From an uncultured Acetobacteraceae bacterium (lineage in GTDB: Bacteria > Pseudomonadota > Alphaproteobacteria > Acetobacterales > Acetobacteraceae): a DNA stretch of 19,209 nucleotides. The translations under genes were made by a program, and so were the position numbers. Each line of letters begins with the position of its first letter. Within the stretch, counting starts at the first letter, position 1. The stretch lies in assembly GCA_903839965.1 (NCBI GenBank), contig CAIMEK010000682.1, positions 1-19,209 on the forward strand, in the 5' to 3' direction. The notes under the pieces are model-generated. The model saw only the letters and a list, made by a program, of their open reading frames with translations, made no database searches and was not told where the DNA came from. This document shows positions 1 to 7,725 of this stretch, piece after piece.

Positions 1-51
1 CACTGGCGGAGCAGTGCCCTGCGCCGGGGCGACTCCATGGACCCCGTGCCG

Positions 52-2163
52 CTACTTCGCAAGCTGCAGTGCCGGCTCCGCCACGGTCTGGGTGGCCTGG
101 ATCGCGGTCAGCGCGATGGTGTAGACGATGTCGTCTACCAGCGCGCCGCGCGACAGGTCGTTTACCGGCTTGCGCAGCCCCTGTAGCATCGGGCCGATGC
201 TGATCACGTGCGCCGAACGCTGCACCGCCTTGTAGGTGGTGTTGCCGGTGTTGAGGTCGGGGAAGACGAACACGTTGGCATGCCCGGCCACTCGGCTTCC
301 GGGCGCCTTCTGGCGGCCGACGCTCTCGACGCTGGCGGCGTCGTACTGCAGCGGGCCGTCGATGGCCAGTTCAGGGCGCTTGGCGCGGGCGATCTCCAGG
401 GCACGCACCACCTTGTCCACGTCGGCGCCGCCGCCGGAGGAGCCGGTGGAGTAGGAGATCATGGCGACGCAGGGATCGATGCCGAAAGCGAGCGCCGAAT
501 CGGCCGACTGCAAGGCGATGTCGGCCAGTTCCTCGGCGGTCGGGTCGGGGTTCACCGCACAGTCGCCGTAGACCAGCACGTCGTTCGGCATGAGCATGAA
601 GAATACGCTCGATACCAGGGAGACGCCGGGCGCGGTGCGGATCAGTTGCAGCGCCGGGCGGATGGTGTTGGCCGTGGTGTGCACGGCGCCGGAGACCAAC
701 CCGTCCACTTCGTCCAGCGCCAGCATCATCGTGCCAAGCACGACGGTGTCTTCCAGTTGCTCCTCGGCCTGCTGCGCGGTGAGCCCCTTGCTGCGGCGCA
801 GCTCGGTCATCGGCCCGACGTAGCGCGCGCGCACGCCGGCGGGGTCGATGATCTCCAGCGCGTTGGGCAGCACGATGCCCTGCTCATCGGCGACCTGGCG
901 GACGCTGTCGGGACTGGCGAGCAGCACGCAGCGCGCGATGCCCCTGCGCTGGCAGATCGCGGCCGCCTGCACGGTGCGCGGCTCGGCGCCCTCGGGCAGC
1001 ACGATGCGCTTGTCGGCCGCGTGCGCCGCCAGCACTAGGCGGTGACGGAATGCCGGGGGCGGCATGTGCAGCCGTCCCGGGTGACCGATCAGCGTGCGCA
1101 ACGCCGTGGTGTCGATGTGCGCGGCGGCATGCGCCATGGCGTGGTCCATGCGCTCGAAGTCGTCGGCACGGACGTGGTGCGACAGGTTGGCCAGCAGGGT
1201 GGCGGCGGTGAACGTATCCTCCTTGGTGGTCAGGATCGGCAGGTCGGCGAGGGCAGGGGCGCGCAGCATGGTGGCGATCTGGGGCGACAGATGGGTGTCG
1301 CAGGTCAGCAGCAGCCCGGCGAGGGGCAGGCCCTGGACGAAGGCCAGGCCAGTGGCCAGCACGATTTCGCTGCGTTCGCCGGCGGACAGCACGAGCGCAC
1401 CCGGGCGCAGTCGGTCGATCAGCCCCTCGACGCCGCGCCCGGCGATGACGAAGTCGAGCACGCGCGTGCGGGGAAGGGCCCCTTCCTGCTCGACGCCCAG
1501 GCCGAGTGCGTCGCGCACGTCCTGCAACCGCAGTGCCGCCAGGGCCGGCTCGTAGGGCACGTCGCCGAGCAGCGGCATCTCGCTGTTCATGCCGTGCAGC
1601 ACGCCGAACAGCGGCGTGCCTGCGGTGGCGTGCACATGGTTCACCAGCACACCGGCCAGCGGCGGCGGATCGTCGGATTCGGCGAACTGGCGCACGGCGA
1701 GGTCGACCATGGCGGCCAGCGCCGCTTCGCCATTGCCGTCGCCGGCCACCACCGGCACCAGCGAGGCCGAGAGGGCGCGTGCCATGGCGGCATTGAGACG
1801 GCTGGCGATCTGCAGCCCGGCATCGGGGATCAGCCCTTCCACCACCACGGCATCGCAACCGGCACCGGCGGTCTCGACCGTGGCGACGAGGTCTTCCAGC
1901 AGGTCGTCGAGCCCGCCGGTGCGCACGCGGTGCTCGGCCACCTCGAACGGCAGCGGGTCGGGCACGTCGAGGTGCAGCAGCGAGCGCGCGAAATGGGTGG
2001 ACAGATCGGCCCTGCCGGCGCTGGTCGGCTGCACGATCGGCTTGACGTAGCCGACCTTGACGTGGTCGCGGCTCAACGCCCTGGCCAGGCCGAGCGCCAT
2101 CGAGGTCAGCCCGGATTCGCCGGTCAACGGCGCCAGAAAGAACACTTGCGGTGATCGGTCCAT
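52..2163 (-). CDS. pta: Phosphate acetyltransferase (long, three-domain form)
   Basis: Interconverts acetyl-CoA plus phosphate and acetyl phosphate plus CoA in the cytoplasm; with acetate kinase it forms the Pta-AckA pathway. At 703 residues it matches the long form (E. coli Pta is about 714). The N-terminal third is a P-loop-like, dethiobiotin-synthetase-related domain (FFLAPLTGESGLTSMALGL at residues 8-26, then VGYVKPI). A central DRTGG-type regulatory region follows, and the C-terminal half is the catalytic PTA/PTB domain: KRIVLPEGAEPRT, SYSTGSSGGGADVDKV, DGPLQYDAA, HANVFVFPDLNTGNTTYK, ISIGPMLQGLRKPVNDLSRG. The ATG lies one base after the ackA stop (TGAcATG) and has no strong Shine-Dalgarno sequence, so translation is probably coupled to ackA. 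No clear terminator is visible in the 51 bases downstream. Assignment by motif order and length is secure. Confidence 0.96.
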   Translation of the reverse strand: MDRSPQVFFLAPLTGESGLTSMALGLARALSRDHVKVGYVKPIVQPTSAGRADLSTHFARSLLHLDVPDPLPFEVAEHRVRTGGLDDLLEDLVATVETAGAGCDAVVVEGLIPDAGLQIASRLNAAMARALSASLVPVVAGDGNGEAALAAMVDLAVRQFAESDDPPPLAGVLVNHVHATAGTPLFGVLHGMNSEMPLLGDVPYEPALAALRLQDVRDALGLGVEQEGALPRTRVLDFVIAGRGVEGLIDRLRPGALVLSAGERSEIVLATGLAFVQGLPLAGLLLTCDTHLSPQIATMLRAPALADLPILTTKEDTFTAATLLANLSHHVRADDFERMDHAMAHAAAHIDTTALRTLIGHPGRLHMPPPAFRHRLVLAAHAADKRIVLPEGAEPRTVQAAAICQRRGIARCVLLASPDSVRQVADEQGIVLPNALEIIDPAGVRARYVGPMTELRRSKGLTAQQAEEQLEDTVVLGTMMLALDEVDGLVSGAVHTTANTIRPALQLIRTAPGVSLVSSVFFMLMPNDVLVYGDCAVNPDPTAEELADIALQSADSALAFGIDPCVAMISYSTGSSGGGADVDKVVRALEIARAKRPELAIDGPLQYDAASVESVGRQKAPGSRVAGHANVFVFPDLNTGNTTYKAVQRSAHVISIGPMLQGLRKPVNDLSRGALVDDIVYTIALTAIQATQTVAEPALQLAK

Positions 2164-2164
2164 G

Positions 2165-3388
2165 TCAGTGGGCCTTGCTCGGGGTGGGGCCGCGATGGGC
2201 CAACTCGGCGGTGTCGCGCGCGATCATCCACTCCTCGTTGGTGGCGATCACCGCGGCGCACGGGGTCGAGCCGGCGGTGGTGATGACGCCGTCCGCCCCG
2301 CGGATGAAGCGCTCGTTGGCGGCCTCGTCCAGCACCAGGCCGAGCGGGCGCAACCGCGCCACCGTCATCGCGCGCACCAGCGGCGAGTTCTCGCCGATGC
2401 CGCCGGTGAACACCACCGCGTCGAGCCGGCGCAGCGACATCGCCAGGCCGCCGATGTAGCGGGCCAGCCGATGCGCGAACACCTCCAGCGCCAACTTGGC
2501 GCCGGCATGCCCGGCCGCGGCCGCCGCTTCCAGCTCGCGGCAGTCGTTGGACAGTTCCGACAGGCCCAGCAGGCCGCTTTGCTTGTTCAACAGCGCGTCC
2601 ATCCCGACGGTGTCGTAGCCGGCGGTGCGCATGAGGTGCAGCACCGCGCCGGCATCGATGTCGCCGGAGCGCGTGCCCATGACCAAGCCTTCCAGGGGGG
2701 TCAGACCCATGCTGGTGTCCACGCTGCGGCCATCCTGCACCGCGGTGGCAGAGGCGCCATTGCCGAGATGCGCCGTCACCAGCCCATGGTCGGCGGAGTC
2801 GAGTCCAAGCTGCGCCACCGCTTCGAGCGCCACGAACCGGTGGCTGGTGCCATGGAAGCCGTAGCGACGCACGCCGTGCTCGCGGTAGAGCGCCATCGGC
2901 ACCGCATAGAGATAGGCTTCGGGCGCCATGGTCTGGTGGAAGGCGGTATCGAGCACCGCGACATGCGGGATGTCGGGGAGGCGGGCGAGGGCGATCCGGA
3001 TGCCGACTAGCGCCGGCGGATTGTGCAGCGGCGCCAGCTCGTTGCAGGCCTCGATATCGGCGATCACCGTCGGGGTGATCAGCGCCGAACTGGTGAACCG
3101 CTCGGCGCCATGCACCACCCGGTGGCCGACCGCGGCCAGCGCGCCAAGCCAGGAGCGGCCGGCGAGCTCGGCCAGCACGGCGTCGAGCGCGGCGGCGTGG
3201 TCGCCGCCGGGCAGCGGTTCGGTGCGTTTGCCCTGGGCGTCCTTGAAGTTGATCGTCGATTGCGTGTTGCCGAGCCGTTCGGCCAGACCCGACAGCAGGG
3301 GAGTGCGCTGGGCGGTGTCCTGGACGGCGAATTTCAGCGACGACGAGCCACTGTTGAGCACCAGGATCAGGCTTGCATCGGGCGGCAT
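2165..3388 (-). CDS. ackA: Acetate kinase
   Basis: Phosphorylates acetate with ATP, or makes ATP from acetyl phosphate. The 407-residue product is the usual length and carries the family's motifs in order: LVLNSGSSSLKFAV near the N-terminus, VGHRVVHGAERF, VLDTAFHQTM, RRYGFHGTSHRFV, HLGNGASATAV, DTSMGLTPLEGLVMGTRSGD, FTGGIGENSPLVR and the C-terminal TNEEWMIARDT. I chose the ATG at 3388 because it lies 6 bases after AAGGAG (3395-3400) and puts the NSGSSS motif at the N-terminus. An upstream in-frame ATG at 3445 would add 19 residues unlike the family. First gene of an ackA-pta pair; an FNR/FixK-like palindrome lies about 150 bases upstream (3537-3550). Confidence 0.96.
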   Translation of the reverse strand: MPPDASLILVLNSGSSSLKFAVQDTAQRTPLLSGLAERLGNTQSTINFKDAQGKRTEPLPGGDHAAALDAVLAELAGRSWLGALAAVGHRVVHGAERFTSSALITPTVIADIEACNELAPLHNPPALVGIRIALARLPDIPHVAVLDTAFHQTMAPEAYLYAVPMALYREHGVRRYGFHGTSHRFVALEAVAQLGLDSADHGLVTAHLGNGASATAVQDGRSVDTSMGLTPLEGLVMGTRSGDIDAGAVLHLMRTAGYDTVGMDALLNKQSGLLGLSELSNDCRELEAAAAAGHAGAKLALEVFAHRLARYIGGLAMSLRRLDAVVFTGGIGENSPLVRAMTVARLRPLGLVLDEAANERFIRGADGVITTAGSTPCAAVIATNEEWMIARDTAELAHRGPTPSKAH

Positions 3389-3536
3389 TAAACTCTCCTT
3401 ACCGCTTGTGCCGGCGGTCTCGGACATAGCGGAGCGACCCGGCACGAACCCTCGCCCTGGTCTCCTTGATGCCTGGCACGGCGGACAGTGGGCCAGGAAT
3501 CCGACGCGAAATTGGTGGTTCTGGCCGGAGAGTTCG

Positions 3537-3550
3537 TTGATCTAGGTCAA
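3537..3550 (-). promoter_or_regulatory. FNR/Anr/FixK-type binding site upstream of ackA-pta
   Basis: TTGATCTAGGTCAA is a 5+4+5 palindrome matching the TTGAT-N4-(A/G)TCAA consensus of the CRP/FNR family; GTCAA as the second half-site is typical of Anr and alphaproteobacterial FixK/FnrN sites. Its centre (3543.5) is 155 bases upstream of the ackA ATG. If it acted as a class II site centred near -41.5, transcription would start near 3502, and a weak -10-like CAATTT lies on the minus strand at about 3513-3508. Oxygen-responsive activation is inferred; the palindrome itself is seen. Confidence 0.6.
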
Positions 3551-3709
3551 CCGGCCCGCCTATTGGCGGAAATACGGAATGAAACGGCGACACCAGCGGG
3601 ATTGCTGATCGTTTCTCCTGTGCCTGGTGCCGGCTTCTATCGCCCAACGCCCCGATCCCGGGCTGCAGTTCTCCCATGGGTTGGCTTGTCGATGTTCGTT
3701 TGGGGGCGG

Positions 3710-3738
3710 CTGCACAAAGAAAATGCTGCGCTGCACAA
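3710..3738. repeat. Pair of CTGCACAA direct repeats
   Basis: CTGCACAA occurs at 3710-3717 and again at 3731-3738. The start-to-start spacing is 21 bases, two helical turns, which would put both copies on the same face of the DNA. The second copy is part of TGCTGCGCTGCACAATTGCG. They lie upstream of the FNR-like box in the gap before ackA. CTGC/GCAG-rich sites recall those of PhaR/AniA-type regulators of acetyl-CoA storage, but that is a loose resemblance only. Confidence 0.3.
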
Positions 3739-3818
3739 TTGCGCATTCCGGTTGCCAGCCATGCGGAACATCGCGCGGGATTTCAGGCGTTAGCGGAACG
3801 GGATTCACCGCGCGTGGG

Positions 3819-5567
3819 TCAGATCAACTGGCGTACGGTGTCGAAGTTGGGGGTCAGCGCCATCCGCCGGCGTACCGGCGTGCCGCGGGCCAGGGCCTCG
3901 GCCATGTGGGCGGACTGCTGCAACGTCGCCTTGGGCGGCATCGGCGGCTCGTTGGGATCGACGATCGCCTCGATCAGCACCGGCCCCGGGGTCGCCAGGG
4001 CGCGCGCCATCGCCTCGGCGCACTCCTCGGGCTGGCTGAGGGTGAACGCCGCCAGGCCGAAGCCGCGCGCCACCGCGGCAAAATCCACCGGATGCAGGTC
4101 GCAGCCGTATTCGGGATTGCCGGCGAAGACGGTCTGGTCCCAGCGGATCGAACCCAGGGTGTCGTTGCGCAGCACCAGCAGCTTCAAATCCAGGCGGTAG
4201 CGGGCACAGGTCGCCAGTTCGCCCAACCCCATGCTCATCGCGCCGTCGCCCAGCACCGCCACCGCCATCCGCTGCGGATAGGCCAGCGCCGCCGCGATGG
4301 CGTAGGGCAGGGCGCACCCCATGGTTGCCAGTGTGCCGGAGGTGACGAAGCGACGCTCGCCGGGCATGCGCAGGTAGCGCGCGGCCCAGGTCGTGCAGGT
4401 GCCGCAATCGACGGTGACGATGCTGTCGTCCGGCGCCAGTCGATCGAGTTCGCGCAGCACCAGTTGCGGTTTCATCGGGGTATCGCCGCGGGTGGCCTGG
4501 CTTTCCAGTTCTTCGCGCCACTCGAGCATGCCGGCGTGGGCGTTCTCGAGGAAGCCGCGGTCGGCATGCGCTTGCAGCTTCGGCAACAACGCGCGCAGCA
4601 GGTGCGCGGCGTCGCCCACCAGCGCCACGTCGACCGGCACACGCAGGCCTATCCGTCGGGCATCGGCGTCGATTTGCACCACCCCGGCCTGGCCGCGCTT
4701 GGGGTAGAATTCCAGGTAGGGGAATGAACTGCCGACGATCAGCAGGGTGTCGCAGCCTTCCAGCGCCTCCTGGCTTGGCCGGGTGCCAAGCAGGCCGGCG
4801 CCGCCGACACTGAGATCGCTGCCGTCGGGGAGCGCCCCCTTGCCCAACAGCGCTTCGGTTACCGGTGCGGCCAGACGTTGCGCGGTCGCGGCAAGTTCGG
4901 CGCCGGCGGCGAGGGCGCCGCGGCCGGCCAGGATGCAGATGCGGCGTCCGGCATTGAGCACCTCGGCGGCGCGATCCAGCCGGTCCGCTTCGGGCAGCAG
5001 CACGGATGCGGCGGGAAAGGCGGCCCCGTTGGCGCCGCGCGACGCGCGCATGGCGCGGCCGACCAGGGCAAACTGGACGTCGATCGGGAGGGCCAGGTGC
5101 GCCGGCGCCGTCGTCGCGATCGCGGTGCGGCAGGCCAGCATCGCCGCCTGCTCGGCGTGGCCGGGACTCATCACGCGCAGGCTGCAGGCGCAGGCGTCGG
5201 CGAACAGGCGGTCGAGTTCCACATCCTGCTGACCATGCGTGCCCAGCAGGTCTTGCGGGGGCAGGCCGGTGAGCGCCAGGACCGGCGCCGCGTCCAGCCG
5301 GGCGTCGTACAGTCCGTTCAGCAGCAGCAGCCCGCCTGGGCCGGAGGTAGCCAGACACACACCCAGCCGACCGGTCAGCTTGGCGTGGCCGCAGGCCATC
5401 AGCGACGCCGATTCGCCATGGCGAGGCTGTACCAGCCGGATCTGGTCACGGCGGCGGCGTAACGCCTCGAGGACCCCGGCGATACCCTCGCCGGGGATGC
5501 CGAAAACGGTTTCGGCCCCCCAGTCGATCAGCACCTGCACGATCACATCGCCCGTCGTCTCCACCAC
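3819..5567 (-). CDS. Thiamine-diphosphate enzyme, pyruvate oxidase/dehydrogenase (PoxB-like) family
   Basis: A 582-residue protein with the three-domain layout of the pyruvate oxidase/acetolactate synthase family. The N-terminal TPP (PYR) domain has VFGIPGEGIAGVLEAL at about 21-36 and ATSGPGGLLLLNGLYDA at 73-89. A central FAD/nucleotide domain follows. The C-terminal PP domain has GDG at 440-442 and the paired Asn at 465 (GDG-N25-type Mg/TPP motif), then DPNEPPMPPKATLQQ as in PoxB relatives. Likely chemistry is oxidative decarboxylation of pyruvate to acetate or acetyl phosphate, which would fit the neighbouring ackA-pta; the acceptor cannot be told. Odd point: the family's RHEE motif, whose first Glu is the catalytic Glu50 of E. 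coli PoxB, reads RHGE (49-52) in an ungapped alignment. The start is GTG at 5567 (a second GTG follows at 5564), 6 bases after GGAGG. Longer readings add sequence unlike the family. Confidence 0.85.
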   Translation of the reverse strand: MVETTGDVIVQVLIDWGAETVFGIPGEGIAGVLEALRRRRDQIRLVQPRHGESASLMACGHAKLTGRLGVCLATSGPGGLLLLNGLYDARLDAAPVLALTGLPPQDLLGTHGQQDVELDRLFADACACSLRVMSPGHAEQAAMLACRTAIATTAPAHLALPIDVQFALVGRAMRASRGANGAAFPAASVLLPEADRLDRAAEVLNAGRRICILAGRGALAAGAELAATAQRLAAPVTEALLGKGALPDGSDLSVGGAGLLGTRPSQEALEGCDTLLIVGSSFPYLEFYPKRGQAGVVQIDADARRIGLRVPVDVALVGDAAHLLRALLPKLQAHADRGFLENAHAGMLEWREELESQATRGDTPMKPQLVLRELDRLAPDDSIVTVDCGTCTTWAARYLRMPGERRFVTSGTLATMGCALPYAIAAALAYPQRMAVAVLGDGAMSMGLGELATCARYRLDLKLLVLRNDTLGSIRWDQTVFAGNPEYGCDLHPVDFAAVARGFGLAAFTLSQPEECAEAMARALATPGPVLIEAIVDPNEPPMPPKATLQQSAHMAEALARGTPVRRRMALTPNFDTVRQLI

Positions 5568-6131
5568 CCATCTCCTCCGTGCGTCGCCGCCGCAACAAGG
5601 CGCAGCCGTGACGGTCGCCAACGCGGGTCTGAACGCCCCCATGCCACGCGCCGGCGTGCCACTGCAGGCAATTCTGAGTGTGGCCCCGGTGCATCGTTGC
5701 CGGCTGGCATGGCGATTTTCTGTGCGGTGAGGTGGACAGGTCGGGTCCGGCACGCCATTTTCGCCTGGCCCGCCGGCGGCGCACCCGCCGCCCGGCAGGC
5801 ATGCGTCGGCGACGGGCGAGGCGTTAAGGGGTGCCTGACCGCCGTCTGCTATGGATAAAGCGGCTTCGGACATTTGGGCTGCCCGCGCCGCCGGTTGCAC
5901 GGCGGTTACATGGGCATGCGCTGCATGACGGAGGCGCGGCTGGTATTGCAGGATCGCGGGGTGTTCCCGGACCTGCTGGCCGGGATTGCTGCGGGCGACC
6001 CATCCGGTGCGCGCGTGGCGGTTGCCCCGGCCGCAATCTTGTCGTCGCGTGTGGTCCAGCCACGCTCGCGGCGATGCCTGAACCAGGCTTCGGGGTCATC
6101 CGGAGCCAGCAATAAGAAAAAGGATCGCGTC
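5568..6131. other. Divergent intergenic region between the TPP enzyme and hfq
   Basis: This gap of 564 bases lies between two divergent genes and should hold both promoters. I see no convincing coding sequence: the open frames here are GC-rich and match nothing I recognise. A TGcTATGGAT sequence (5847-5856) resembles an extended -10 element reading toward hfq, but no good -35 precedes it. The last 25 bases are AT-richer and contain AAGGA (6120-6124), the probable hfq ribosome site. No RNA gene or terminator stands out. Confidence 0.4.
5572..5578 (-). promoter_or_regulatory. Ribosome binding site fixing the GTG start of the TPP enzyme
   Basis: GGAGGAG on the minus strand ends 4 bases before the GTG at 5567, with the GGAGG core 6 bases away. 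An ATG closer to it (5571) is in the wrong frame, so the GTG codon is the start that joins a good ribosome site to the conserved N-terminus. Confidence 0.65.
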
Positions 6132-6428
6132 GTGGCCAACGAAAAATCGCAGAATGTTCAGGACGTGTTTCTGAACCATGTGCGCAAGAACAAGACTCCT
6201 GTGACCGTGTTCCTGGTCAACGGCGTCAAGTTGCAGGGGATCATCACCTGGTTCGACAACTTCTCCGTTCTGCTGCGCCGTGACGGACACACTCAGCTCG
6301 TCTACAAACATGCCATCAGCACGGTCATGCCGGGCGCTCCCATCCAGTTGTTCGACGGAGTCAAGGAGACGTCGGCGACCACCCTGACCATACCCCCGCG
6401 GGAGGCTGTCCCTGCCCGAAGCGAGTGA
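6132..6428 (+). CDS. hfq: RNA-binding protein Hfq
   Basis: Hexameric Sm-like RNA chaperone that helps small RNAs pair with mRNAs. The 98-residue product has the Sm1 motif (TVFLVNGVKLQGIITWFDNF) and the Sm2 motif with the diagnostic KH pair (LVYKHAISTVMPG). The N-terminus NVQDVFLNHVRKNKTPVTVF and the RRDGHTQL loop are typical of alphaproteobacterial Hfq rather than gammaproteobacterial Hfq. The start is GTG at 6132, seven bases after AAGGA; no in-frame ATG exists near the conserved N-terminus. The stop (6426-6428) lies inside the proposed start of hflX, so the two are probably co-translated. The short C-terminal tail (ETSATTLTIPPREAVPARSE) is expected to be flexible. Confidence 0.96.
   Translation: MANEKSQNVQDVFLNHVRKNKTPVTVFLVNGVKLQGIITWFDNFSVLLRRDGHTQLVYKHAISTVMPGAPIQLFDGVKETSATTLTIPPREAVPARSE
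6401..6405 (+). promoter_or_regulatory. Ribosome binding site pointing to a CTG start for hflX
   Basis: A clean GGAGG inside the 3' end of hfq is followed, after 6 bases, by CTG at 6412 in the hflX frame. No ATG, GTG or TTG occurs in that frame between the stop at 6385-6387 and the TTG at 6532, although conserved HflX sequence (RAAVILPWEK) is encoded in between. Confidence 0.45.
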
Positions 6429-7725
6429 GTTACGGCACGCCGCGACGACGGCGCCGACCCGCGCCGCCGTCATCCTGCCCTGGGAGAAGCACGCCGCCAG
6501 CGCTGATGTTTCGCGCGCGGCCGAGGCGCGTTTGGCCGAGGCGGTCGGGCTGGCCGCCTCGATCGGGCTGGTCGTGGTGCATTCCGCCATACTGCCGCTG
6601 CGCGCGCGCCGCCCCGCGACCTTGCTGGGCGAAGGGCAAATGGAGACGCTGGGGCGCGCGCTCGCCGCCGAGCGCGTTACCGTCGCGATCGTCGACTCGC
6701 AGCTTTCGCCGGTGCAGCAGCGCAACCTGGAACGGGCCTGGAGTTGCAAGGTTATCGACCGCACCGGCCTTATCCTCGATATTTTCGGCGAACGCGCCGC
6801 CACCCGGGAAGGCACGCTGCAGGTCGAGTTGGCGCACCTGGAGTACCAGCGCTCCCGGCTGGTACGCTCCTGGACCCACCTGGAACGCCAGCGCGGCGGT
6901 TTCGGCTTCCTGGGCGGCCCCGGCGAAACCCAGATCGAAGCCGACCGGCGGTTGATCGGCGACCGCATCATCCGACTCAAGCGCGAACTTGAGCAGGTCA
7001 GGCGCACCCGCGGCCTGCACCGCACCGCCCGGCGGCGGGTGCCGTTTCCGGTGGTGGCGCTGATCGGTTACACGAATGCCGGCAAATCGACGCTTTTCAA
7101 CGCCATGACCGGCGCCGAGGTGATGGTGCGCGACCAGTTGTTCGCCACCCTCGACCCGACCATGCGCGGCCTGCGCCTGCCGTCCGGCCGGCGCGCCATT
7201 CTGTCCGATACCGTAGGCTTCATCAGCGAGCTGCCCACCGAGCTGGTGGCCGCCTTCCGCGCCACGCTCGAGGAGGTGTCGGAGGCCGACGTGATCCTGC
7301 ACGTGCGCGACTCGGCCCACCCCGACTCCGCCGCCCAGCGCCTCGATGTCGTGGCGGTGCTCGACGGCATGGTCGCCGACGGCACGATGGACCCGGGTTG
7401 GCCGGCGCGTACGCTGGAAGTGCTGAACAAGGCCGACCTGCTCGGCGGTATCGCCAACGTGCCGACCCGTGAGGGCATGGTGGCGGTCTCCGCCATCACC
7501 GGGGAGGGCTTGCCCGCGCTGCGCGAGGCAATCGACGCGCGGATCGCCGCCGGCATGGAGGTGGCCGATTACGCCATTCCACCCGGCGACGGCGCGCGGT
7601 TGGCATGGCTTTATCAACACGGCGAGGTGATCGACCGGGCCGACGATGACGAGGCGATTCGCGTGAAAGTGCGCCTGTTGGCGGCCGACCGGGCCCGGTT
7701 CGAGCGGCCGGGCGCGCTGCGGTGA
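6412..7725 (+). CDS. hflX: Ribosome-associated GTPase HflX
   Basis: GTPase that binds the ribosome and can split 70S particles under stress. From the CTG at 6412 it has 437 residues, the usual family size. Visible parts: the N-terminal GTP-binding-N domain (LLGEGQMETLG; DRTGLILDIFGERAATREG), the long coiled-coil stretch ending in the hallmark GGFGFLGGPGETQIEADRR, then the G domain with Walker A GYTNAGKST (219-227), G3 DTVGFISELP and G4 NKADLL. Start choice: the first ordinary start codon in frame is TTG at 6532, which would remove the conserved RAAVILPWEK segment, so I prefer CTG with its GGAGG. The gene overlaps the 3' end of hfq by 17 bases and the next gene by 4 (GTGA). Identity is certain; the start is not. 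Confidence 0.93.
   Translation: MPEASELRHAATTAPTRAAVILPWEKHAASADVSRAAEARLAEAVGLAASIGLVVVHSAILPLRARRPATLLGEGQMETLGRALAAERVTVAIVDSQLSPVQQRNLERAWSCKVIDRTGLILDIFGERAATREGTLQVELAHLEYQRSRLVRSWTHLERQRGGFGFLGGPGETQIEADRRLIGDRIIRLKRELEQVRRTRGLHRTARRRVPFPVVALIGYTNAGKSTLFNAMTGAEVMVRDQLFATLDPTMRGLRLPSGRRAILSDTVGFISELPTELVAAFRATLEEVSEADVILHVRDSAHPDSAAQRLDVVAVLDGMVADGTMDPGWPARTLEVLNKADLLGGIANVPTREGMVAVSAITGEGLPALREAIDARIAAGMEVADYAIPPGDGARLAWLYQHGEVIDRADDDEAIRVKVRLLAADRARFERPGALR

Larger units (their letters stand above)
3389..3818. other. Regulatory gap upstream of ackA
   Basis: These 430 bases separate the stop of the thiamine-diphosphate enzyme gene from the ackA start; both genes read on the minus strand. 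I see no supportable gene here. The gap holds the ackA Shine-Dalgarno sequence (3395-3400), an FNR/FixK-like box (3537-3550) and a pair of CTGCACAA direct repeats (3710-3738). Its AT content is a little higher than that of the neighbouring genes around 3550-3610 and 3715-3745. Its length argues that ackA-pta has its own promoter rather than depending only on read-through from upstream. Confidence 0.6.

Noticed and set aside
208..2154. Long plus-strand frames opposite pta (208-1038, 1042-2154)
   Set aside because: Antisense shadows of a clear GC-rich gene; Gln/His/Gly/Arg-rich translations with no recognisable motif.
3627..5462. Plus-strand frames opposite the TPP enzyme gene
   Set aside because: Low-complexity Arg/Gly/His/Gln translations complementary to a protein with full family motifs.
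6425..6955. Frame starting at the GTGA that overlaps the hfq stop
   Set aside because: Attractive as a coupled start, but its product is Arg/Pro-rich and out of frame with HflX, whose motifs are in the neighbouring frame.
6430..7620. 396-codon minus-strand frame opposite hflX
   Set aside because: Antisense to a gene with intact GTPase motifs; composition is that of a shadow.
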